Shown: piece by piece, positions 31,480 to 36,515 of the stretch
How the letters are laid out: every line of letters begins with the position of its first letter
Position numbering within the stretch: position 1 is the first letter of the stretch
Source of the DNA: Syntrophaceae bacterium UBA5761
GTDB lineage: Bacteria; Desulfobacterota; Syntrophia; Syntrophales; UBA4778
Length of the DNA: 36,515 nucleotides
Assembly (NCBI GenBank): GCA_002418885.1
Contig: DIEZ01000050.1
Location: 138 to 36,652, forward strand
Reading direction: 5' to 3'
Translations under genes and position numbers: made by a program
Notes under the pieces: generated by a model
The model's database searches: none
What the model was told of the DNA's origin: nothing
What the model saw: only the letters and a program-made list of their open reading frames with translations

Positions 31480-32202
31480 ATGGAAAAGCTTTTAACGCAC
31501 CGATTGACCAAGATATACGGTAAGAGGAGGGTAGTCAACGAAGTTGACCTCGAGGTGAAGCAGGGAGAAGTGGTCGGACTCCTCGGGCCGAACGGCGCGG
31601 GCAAGACGACGACCTTTTACATGATAGTCGGCCTGATCAAACCCGACGACGGTAATATTTACCTGAACGGTGAGGACATAAGCCTTCAGCCCATGTACCT
31701 GCGGGCGAGGAAAGGGATCAACTATTTACCCCAGGAGCCTTCTATTTTCAGGAAACTGACGGTTGAGGAAAACATCATGGCCATACTTGAAACCCTCTCG
31801 ATCGGCCGGTATGAAAGGGAACAGAGGTTGAGAGAACTTTTAGGCGAACTGGACCTGACCGACCTCGCAAAGAACAAGGCCTATTCGCTGTCGGGTGGAG
31901 AAAGAAGAAGGGTTGAGATCACACGGGCACTCGTCACTTCACCGAAATACATCTTCCTGGACGAACCGTTCGCCGGTATCGACCCGTTGGCGGTAGCGGA
32001 TATACAGAAAATCATAGATAAGCTGAAGACCAAAGGGATCGGCGTCGTGATCTCGGACCATAACGTGCGCGAGACCCTTTCGGTCTGCGATAGGGCATAC
32101 ATCATAAACGAAGGGAGCGTCCTTGTCGAAGGTAAACCGGACTCCATCGCGAAAAGTGAGGTCGCAAGGAGGATTTATCTGGGAGAAGACTTCAGCTTCT
32201 GA
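31480..32202 (+). CDS. lptB: LPS export ABC transporter ATPase LptB
   Basis: 240-aa ATPase: [11 protein letters not shown]alker A (36-45), YLPQEPSIFRKLTV Q-loop, LSGGERRRVEITRAL signature, IFLDEPFAGIDP Walker B and ISDHNVRETL. These match LptB closely, including the ERRR signature extension. It powers LPS extraction with LptFG, which are not in the window. ATG 31480 matches the family N-terminus. Confidence 0.95.
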   Translation: MEKLLTHRLTKIYGKRRVVNEVDLEVKQGEVVGLLGPNGAGKTTTFYMIVGLIKPDDGNIYLNGEDISLQPMYLRARKGINYLPQEPSIFRKLTVEENIMAILETLSIGRYEREQRLRELLGELDLTDLAKNKAYSLSGGERRRVEITRALVTSPKYIFLDEPFAGIDPLAVADIQKIIDKLKTKGIGVVISDHNVRETLSVCDRAYIINEGSVLVEGKPDSIAKSEVARRIYLGEDFSF

Positions 32203-32258
32203 ACGTTGCCTCCTCATCACAAATAGTGTATATCTTCTACCAAGGAAGTTAACATAAG

Positions 32259-33713
32259 ATGGCCTTTGAATTAAAACAAAACCTGAAACTCGCCCAGCAA
32301 TTGATCATGACACCCCAGCTCCAGCAGGCGATCAAGCTGCTGCAGTTGTCGAGGCTGGAGCTTGTGGATGCCGTCCAGCAAGAACTCGAAGAGAACCCGA
32401 TGCTGGAAGAGGCGCCCGTGGACGAGGAATCGGAAGACGACCTCCAGCCGGAGGTGGAGGAGATCCGAGCGGCCGAACGTCCGGCGGAGCTGACCGGCGA
32501 AGGGGACGGCAAAGAGGAGTTCGACTGGGACAGCTACTTAGAGGATTACGGGCCCGTCGGGGTTTCCTACCAGCGCGAGGAGGTCGAAGGACCGACGTGG
32601 GAGAACATCCTTTCTTGGAAACCTTCTCTTATCGACCACCTCTCCTGGCAGTTGAGGCTTTCGAAGCTGTGCGAACTTGAAGTGAGGGTGGGAGAGCAGA
32701 TACTCGGAAACATCGACGGTAACGGCTATCTGACGTCGTCGGTCGAAGAAATCGCCGAAGCGGAGAAGGTAGAGACGACCTTCGTTGAAGGGGTCTTGAA
32801 GAAAATACAGGAATTCGACCCTCCCGGGGTTGCGGCAAGGGATTTGAAAGAGTGCCTCTTGATACAGGCGAGAATCCTCGGCGTCGAAACCCCGCTGATC
32901 GAGCAGATCCTCACCCATCACATCAAAGACCTGGAAACCAAGAATTACAATCAGATCGCCAGGAAATTGAAAGTACAGCTCAACGAGGTTCTTGATGCCG
33001 TAGCGGTGATCAGTCAGATGGACCCAAAACCGGGTCTTGCTTACAGTGAAGAGAGGGAGGAGTACATAGTTCCCGACGTATTCGTCTTGAAGGTAGGAGA
33101 TGAGTACAAGATCGTCCTCAACGAAGACGGTCTGCCTAAACTGAGGATCAGCAATTTTTACAAAGAAATCCTCGGCGGGGTCGGCGGGGCCAAAAAGGCG
33201 GGGTGCAAGGAGTACATCAAAGATAGGATTCAGTCTGCTACGTGGCTAATCAAGAGCATCCAGCAGCGCCAGAGGACCATATACAGGGTATCGGAAAGCA
33301 TCGTCAAGTTTCAGAAAGACTTCTTCGACCGCGGCATCCAGCACCTCAGGCCGATGATTCTCAGGGACGTTGCCGAGGACGTCGGTATGCATGAATCGAC
33401 GATCAGCAGGGTGACGACGAATAAATACATGCATACGCCGCGCGGCATCTTCGAGCTCAAGTATTTTTTCAACAGCAGGATCGGCATGACGGACGGCGAG
33501 TCGATAGCATCTAAAAGCGTCCAGGAAGAAATCCGCAAAATCGTCCAGGCGGAGGACAAAGCGAAACCGTTGAGCGACAGTGAACTGGTAGACATCCTAA
33601 AAAAATCCGGCATAGCGATCGCCAGGCGTACCGTCGCAAAGTACCGGGAAATGATGGGCATCCTGCCGTCCTCAAAGAGGAAAGTCTTCACAGCGAAGAA
33701 GAAAAACAGTTGA
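32259..33713 (+). CDS. rpoN: RNA polymerase sigma-54 factor RpoN
   Basis: 484-aa sigma-54. The Gln/Leu-rich region I (LAQQLIMTPQLQQAIKLLQ, residues 12-30), an acidic region II (about 50-110), the core-binding region, the helix-turn-helix and the RpoN box ARRTVAKYR near the C-terminus are all present. It recognises -24/-12 promoters such as the one at 3373-3388 and needs NtrC-type activators such as that at 1707-3062. It starts 56 bp after lptB, the usual lptB-rpoN neighbourhood. Confidence 0.97.
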   Translation: MAFELKQNLKLAQQLIMTPQLQQAIKLLQLSRLELVDAVQQELEENPMLEEAPVDEESEDDLQPEVEEIRAAERPAELTGEGDGKEEFDWDSYLEDYGPVGVSYQREEVEGPTWENILSWKPSLIDHLSWQLRLSKLCELEVRVGEQILGNIDGNGYLTSSVEEIAEAEKVETTFVEGVLKKIQEFDPPGVAARDLKECLLIQARILGVETPLIEQILTHHIKDLETKNYNQIARKLKVQLNEVLDAVAVISQMDPKPGLAYSEEREEYIVPDVFVLKVGDEYKIVLNEDGLPKLRISNFYKEILGGVGGAKKAGCKEYIKDRIQSATWLIKSIQQRQRTIYRVSESIVKFQKDFFDRGIQHLRPMILRDVAEDVGMHESTISRVTTNKYMHTPRGIFELKYFFNSRIGMTDGESIASKSVQEEIRKIVQAEDKAKPLSDSELVDILKKSGIAIARRTVAKYREMMGILPSSKRKVFTAKKKNS

Positions 33714-33738
33714 CTTTAAAACGATACTGCATTATACA
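33710..33738 (+). promoter_or_regulatory. Sigma-70-type promoter for hpf
   Basis: TTGACT (33710-33715), 17-bp spacer, TATACA (33733-33738). The -35 overlaps the rpoN stop codon. The expected start is near 33745, about 38 nt before hpf, which allows hpf-ptsN-hprK-rapZ to be expressed apart from rpoN. Confidence 0.6.
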
Positions 33739-33782
33739 GCCGAACTTTAATTTCAGGTAATCAGTCTCCAGGAGGGGAACAC

Positions 33783-34331
33783 ATGCAGGTTTCCGTAACC
33801 TTTAGAAATACAGAGGCGGAAGAGTGGTTCAAAGATTATGTGAATGAGCGTTTGGCGAAATTAAAAAAATACATCGATAAACCCCTCGAGGCCCATGTTA
33901 TCATGACGGTCGAAAAATTCAGGCATGTCGCTGAAATCAACCTAAAGGCAAAAGGAGTCAACATCGTCGGAAAAGAAGAGGCCAAGGATATGCAGTTGGC
34001 TTTCGACGCCGTTATGGATAAGGTCGAAAGGCAGGTAAAGAAACACAGGGAGATTTTGCGGCACCACAAATCCGCAACTGTGAGAAAGCCGGAACTCGCC
34101 AGTACAACATCCCTCCAGGACGAGGCGGTGGCTGAGGGCGAGGAAGAGAGGGGAAGGGTGATCGAGATCAGGAAAATAGTCGTTGAGCCTATGTCTCTTG
34201 ACGACGCCATACTGGCCCTTGAGGGGTCGAAGAACCCCTTCTTCATCTACCGAGACCTTTCATCGGAAAACGTCAGCGTCCTGTATAGGCGGGATGACGG
34301 TAACTACGCGCTGATCGAAGCGAGTCATTGA
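33783..34331 (+). CDS. hpf: Ribosome hibernation promoting factor, long form
   Basis: 182-aa protein. The N-terminal S30AE domain (about 1-100) binds the decoding centre of idle 30S subunits. A C-terminal dimerisation domain (about 125-182, IVVEPMSLDDAILALEGS and NPFFIYRD) makes it the long form that can join 70S into 100S on its own. AGGAGGGG precedes the ATG. The position between rpoN and ptsN is conserved in many proteobacteria. Confidence 0.93.
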   Translation: MQVSVTFRNTEAEEWFKDYVNERLAKLKKYIDKPLEAHVIMTVEKFRHVAEINLKAKGVNIVGKEEAKDMQLAFDAVMDKVERQVKKHREILRHHKSATVRKPELASTTSLQDEAVAEGEEERGRVIEIRKIVVEPMSLDDAILALEGSKNPFFIYRDLSSENVSVLYRRDDGNYALIEASH

Positions 34332-34343
34332 CAGCGGGTAAAA

Positions 34344-34808
34344 ATGAACATAAGCGACATGATTGCCAAAAAATACATCATCGAAGACTTGAAGTCCCGC
34401 AGAAAGAATGATGCCCTGAATGAATTGACGGCGGTGTTCGGCCTGGATAACGCTCCCGAGGGAAACAACCAGACGGTGAAGGTCCTTCTTGAACGAGAGA
34501 AACTCGGCAGCACCGGGATCGGAGAGGGCATCGCGATACCCCATGGAAAGGTCTCGGGGATCGAAAAGATCTACATCGGTTTTGGCAGAAGCAAGGCCGG
34601 AGTGGATTTCAACGCCCTTGACGGAAGGCCTGTTCATCTTTTCTTTATCCTTCTCGCACCGGAAAACTCCTCAAGCACGCACCTGAAAGCGCTCGCCAAG
34701 TTGTCGCGTATGTTGATGGATCAGCCCTTCAGGGAGCACCTGATGAAAGCCGGGTCGGCTGATGCCATCTATTCCGCCATAGTAGATATGGACCAACGCG
34801 TAATTTGA
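34344..34808 (+). CDS. ptsN: Nitrogen-regulatory PTS EIIA component PtsN
   Basis: 154-aa EIIA-Ntr domain. H67 in IAIPHGKV is the phosphorylated histidine. Other typical segments are LGSTGIGEG and VHLFFILLAPE. In the PTS-Ntr system it receives phosphate from NPr/EI-Ntr and controls other proteins rather than sugar uptake. It starts 12 bp after hpf. Confidence 0.94.
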   Translation: MNISDMIAKKYIIEDLKSRRKNDALNELTAVFGLDNAPEGNNQTVKVLLEREKLGSTGIGEGIAIPHGKVSGIEKIYIGFGRSKAGVDFNALDGRPVHLFFILLAPENSSSTHLKALAKLSRMLMDQPFREHLMKAGSADAIYSAIVDMDQRVI

Positions 34809-34829
34809 CTCAGGCACAGTCCCGGTTTC

Positions 34830-35633
34830 GTGCCCTCGGGAAACGGGCCGGCATGGGTTGCTCATCCGTTAAAGGACAAGCCGGGGGGACGAGCGGCTTT
34901 TATCGCCGAGATACCACCTTCTGAAAAAGGGTTCAATCCTGCCGTGGACTCAAGAGAAGTCCGGAGATTCGAAATTTTTTTGCCTGGCCTTCTTGCGGAC
35001 TGGGTCGGCCTAATCAAGGCACATGACATTTCCTACCTCATACTGTCGGCCGGTGAAAGGCCTTCGGTGCCCGTATCGACTGTTTCGGACACCCACAACA
35101 TTTCCCGCTTTATGTCGGGGCTTTCCGCCGAGTTGCTCGAGTATCGCCTTAAGGGCTTGTTTCGCGAAAAAATCGAGGGTCGAGCCGCGGTTTGCGGAGT
35201 CTTGGTCAACTACCTGAGAAGAGGTGTTCTCCTGATAGGAAAGAGCGGCTCAGGAAAATCTTCCTGTGCCCGGGAACTGATCCGCAGAGGAGGACGGCTT
35301 GTATCCGATGATGTCGTGGATGTGCGCATAGACGCCAACGGAAGAATAATGGGTGAAAGCCCGAAACGAACTCGTGATCTGATGGAAGTCAAAGGTTTAG
35401 GCATCGTGAATATCAAGGCTTGTATGGGTGCGTGGGCCGTGAAGTCCAGAAGTCCTGTCAATTTCGTAGTCGGGATGCACCGGAAGGTATGTGATGAAAA
35501 AGTGGGACGGATGGAAATACTCGGAAGAGTCTTCAGGGTTAGTCATATTCCTGCGGCGTTGAGTTCAGCCGAAGCGGCGGACCGCATCGAGAATATCGTG
35601 CTGCGACACCGGTGCCTTCCGGAGAGATCATGA
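34830..35633 (+). CDS. hprK: HPr kinase/phosphorylase-like protein, atypical
   Basis: 267-aa homologue of HprK, which phosphorylates or dephosphorylates a serine of HPr/NPr. Walker A GKSGSGKS (137-144), SDD (159-161) and the HprK signature [12 protein letters not shown] are seen. Two features are odd. In the family segment HGVLVD the catalytic-site histidine is Cys122 here (VCGVLVN). The N-terminal domain is about 50-60 residues shorter than usual: the frame is closed by a stop at 34806, and the only early start is a GTG at 34830 without an RBS. It overlaps rapZ by 4 bp. It may be a kinase with changed activity or a degenerating gene. Confidence 0.82.
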   Translation: MPSGNGPAWVAHPLKDKPGGRAAFIAEIPPSEKGFNPAVDSREVRRFEIFLPGLLADWVGLIKAHDISYLILSAGERPSVPVSTVSDTHNISRFMSGLSAELLEYRLKGLFREKIEGRAAVCGVLVNYLRRGVLLIGKSGSGKSSCARELIRRGGRLVSDDVVDVRIDANGRIMGESPKRTRDLMEVKGLGIVNIKACMGAWAVKSRSPVNFVVGMHRKVCDEKVGRMEILGRVFRVSHIPAALSSAEAADRIENIVLRHRCLPERS

Positions 35634-36496
35634 GAAACGTGCGCGTCGTCGTCATCACGGGAATGTCGGGCTCTGGGAAAAGCACCGCCCTGCGAGCGCT
35701 TGAAGATATCGGATTCTTCTGCGTGGACAATCTTCCGGTCATCCTGTTGCCCAAATTCCTGGAAGTCCAAGCGGACGGCGCTCGCGAGCTCTCGAAGGTG
35801 GCTTTGGTCATGGACCTGAGAGAGAAGTATTTTCTGGAAAAATACACTGCCGTTTTTTCGCAGATAAAAGAAATGGGGTACAGGATCGAGATCCTCTTCC
35901 TCGACTCTTCCGACGAAGTCCTGATACACCGGTTCAAAGAAACGAGGAGGAGTCATCCCCTGGCCGAGAAAGGAACGGTCGTTGAGGGTATCGCTCTCGA
36001 GCGGGAAAAATTGGCGTCCCTGCGAAGCATGGCCGATAAAATCATAGACACCTCGCCGTTGAATGTTCACCAGTTGAAGGACGTGATTCAGAGGTATTGC
36101 ATGACCTCCCCTTCGGACAGGAAGCTGGTGATCAACTTGACCTCTTTCGGCTATAGGTATGGAGTGCCTCCCGACGCGGACATCGTTCTCGACGTGAGGT
36201 TTCTCCCGAACCCCTATTTTGTCGAGGACCTGAAAAACCTGGACGGCAACGACAAGAGGGCAGAGGACTACGTCATGGGATGGGAGGAAAGCCGGACGTT
36301 CCTCGAGGAACTTTTCAAACTCTTCGAGTTCCTGATTCCCCTCTACGAAAAAGAAGGGAAATCCTACCTGAACGTCGCCCTCGGATGCACAGGCGGCAAG
36401 CACCGTTCCGTCGTGATGCTTTCACGGCTGGGGCAGTTTCTTAAAAATAAAAACTACCTGGTCAATCTCAGTCATCGCGACATCTACCGGCATTAA
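35630..36496 (+). CDS. rapZ: RNase adapter/nucleotide-binding protein RapZ
   Basis: 288-aa protein. P-loop GMSGSGKS (11-18) and VDNLP lie in the N-terminal kinase-like domain; [10 protein letters not shown] and [11 protein letters not shown] lie in the C-terminal domain. In E. coli it guides RNase E to the GlmZ sRNA and so controls amino-sugar supply for the envelope; in other bacteria the role is less clear. The ATG overlaps the hprK stop (ATGA) behind GGAGAG. Only 19 bases remain after its stop in the window. Confidence 0.95.
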   Translation: MRNVRVVVITGMSGSGKSTALRALEDIGFFCVDNLPVILLPKFLEVQADGARELSKVALVMDLREKYFLEKYTAVFSQIKEMGYRIEILFLDSSDEVLIHRFKETRRSHPLAEKGTVVEGIALEREKLASLRSMADKIIDTSPLNVHQLKDVIQRYCMTSPSDRKLVINLTSFGYRYGVPPDADIVLDVRFLPNPYFVEDLKNLDGNDKRAEDYVMGWEESRTFLEELFKLFEFLIPLYEKEGKSYLNVALGCTGGKHRSVVMLSRLGQFLKNKNYLVNLSHRDIYRH

Positions 36497-36515
36497 CCCC
36501 CATGCCCGTATCGGG

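Noticed and set aside
36497..36515. Start of a further gene after rapZ
   Set aside because: An ATG occurs in the last bases, but too little sequence remains to support a call.

Overview
The window looks like chromosome of a Gram-negative, strictly anaerobic-type bacterium, most likely Desulfobacterota (former Deltaproteobacteria), perhaps a syntrophic or sulfate-reducing degrader of organic acids. The reasons are an LPS (Kdo and Lpt) block fused to an rpoN-hpf-ptsN-hprK-rapZ block, an NtrC-type sigma-54 activator, and several acyl-CoA catabolic clusters. The taxon is inferred from gene content only. No rRNA, tRNA, CRISPR array or insertion sequence was recognised.

Region 1 (1-13398, + strand) is a two-component pair (soluble GAF/PAS histidine kinase and NtrC-family regulator), then a 398-bp gap holding a very good -24/-12 (sigma-54) promoter, then a ten-gene acyl-CoA operon: BKACE family beta-keto acid cleavage enzyme, acyl-CoA dehydrogenase, MaoC hydratase, two thiolase-fold proteins, two DUF35 zinc-ribbon/OB proteins, an acetyl-CoA hydrolase/4-hydroxybutyrate CoA-transferase family protein, a second acyl-CoA dehydrogenase and a cysteine desulfurase. 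The layout suggests that the kinase/regulator pair switches on the operon with RpoN, whose gene is also in this window. The first thiolase-fold protein has lost the nucleophilic cysteine and its loop, so the four-gene thiolase/DUF35 cassette probably forms a heteromeric complex with one catalytic and one structural thiolase subunit. This cassette, inside a BKACE operon of unknown substrate, is the best candidate for an undescribed system.

Region 2 (13400-18422, - strand) holds a PaaG-like enoyl-CoA hydratase/isomerase, a classical acyl-CoA dehydrogenase, a two-subunit glutaconate-type CoA-transferase and a small unknown protein. The CoA-transferase genes have a sigma-70-like promoter about 330 bp upstream with several palindromes in the long leader, and a hairpin terminator after them.

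Region 3 (18692-26083) is transport: two oligopeptide-type ABC ATPases with no permease or binding protein beside them plus an alpha/beta hydrolase (+ strand), then a complete branched-chain amino-acid-type (Liv) ABC transporter (- strand). Its livH permease gene is split by a frameshift at a run of seven C/G and lacks an obvious ATG or GTG start.

Region 4 (26234-36496, + strand) is housekeeping: xerD-like recombinase, a membrane-anchored TPR protein, kdsA, kdsC, lptC-like, lptA, lptB, rpoN, long-form hpf, ptsN, an atypical hprK-like gene and rapZ, mostly with overlapping or near-touching ends.
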